Part shown: piece after piece, positions 63,859 through 64,000 of the stretch | Layout of the letters: the number at the start of each line of letters is the position of its first letter | How positions within the stretch are numbered: position 1 is the first letter of the stretch | Assembly: GCA_024704765.1 (NCBI GenBank) | Contig: JAKMXF010000340.1 | Coordinates: forward strand, 1 to 64,000 | Direction: 5' to 3' | Source: Oopsacas minuta | Taxonomy: Eukaryota; Porifera; Hexactinellida; Lyssacinosida; Leucopsacidae | Length of the DNA stretch: 64,000 bases | The notes under the pieces: generated by a model | What the model saw: only the letters and a program-made list of their open reading frames with translations | Databases searched by the model: none | What the model was told of the DNA's origin: nothing | Position numbers and translations under genes: made by a program

Positions 63859-64000
63859 TCTGCTAAAATCACTATTTTGTCAGGATCAAATTTTTTATTG
63901 AATTTAATTAATCTCTTTATACACCTTTCTGCACTATAGCGTTTATATATCTAATGAACTTTAGCTGTTTCTTTGTCTGAAGAATTCTGTGTGTTAATTA

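Overview
The window is AT-rich nuclear DNA from an intron-containing eukaryote, almost certainly an early-branching animal. Animal markers are an IRS/DOK/FRS2-type PTB docking protein, a RABGAP1 orthologue, AP-1 mu, a TRPA-type channel, FBXL5, TENT5/FAM46, a kinectin/p180-like protein, STYXL1, TAPT1 and a CAP-domain protein. Introns are short (often 45-250 bp, GT-AG), genes lie a few hundred bases apart, and the DNA is full of small inverted-repeat transposons. A sponge is my best guess; a placozoan or other non-bilaterian cannot be excluded from sequence alone. I see no bacterial operons, CRISPR arrays or integrated viruses.

Layout. 1-4 kb: PTB docking gene (+). 4.2-10.5 kb: 26-exon kinectin/RRBP1-like coiled-coil gene (-). 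11.2-17.7 kb: 15-exon TRPA-like ankyrin channel (-). 18.6-20.5 kb: seven-transmembrane protein with a gustatory-receptor-like plan (-). 21.2-22.3 kb: proteasome beta-7 (-). 22.4-28.0 kb: 13-exon RABGAP1 (-). 29.0-30.8 kb: intronless TENT5 (+). 33.5-36.1 kb: unrecognised adaptor with SH2-ligand tyrosines (-). 37.2-41.8 kb: disordered Pro/Lys-rich protein (+). 42.4-46.0 kb: tail-to-tail pair of TMEM104/AAAP-like transporters. 46.3-47.7 kb: TAPT1 (+). 48.0-48.7 kb: membrane-anchored CAP protein (-). 49.2-50.2 kb: MBT-domain protein with a C-terminal Cys module (+). 50.6-52.9 kb: AP-1 mu (+). 53.2-54.3 kb: STYXL1-like pseudophosphatase (+). 54.5-55.7 kb: CWC25 (+). 56.2-57.8 kb: FBXL5 (+). 58.3-60.5 kb: CobW/COG0523 GTPase (+). 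60.8-61.2 kb: ISCA1 (+). 61.6-61.9 kb: possible small membrane protein (-). 62.2-63.9 kb: LRR-EGF membrane protein (-).

Most multi-exon models were built by hand by joining GT-AG exons with matching phase; each gives one uninterrupted reading frame to a stop (for example 604, 960, 1245, 1021, 422, 473 and 517 residues). Functional groupings: two possible phosphotyrosine docking proteins; membrane traffic (AP-1 mu, RABGAP1, kinectin-like, TAPT1); and a same-strand run of metal genes (iron sensor FBXL5, COG0523 metallochaperone, Fe-S carrier ISCA1).

Non-coding space holds at least five families of short inverted-repeat elements (one with CAGTAGATACCGG ends, one pogo/Tigger-like with CAGTCAACTCCCG ends, one with CTGTGCGGACAGCAT ends, one carrying ACCATGGAT ends, and hAT-like elements with an 8-bp target duplication), tRNA-Ser-like fragments, two minisatellites and a striking excess of the octamer TGACGTCA.
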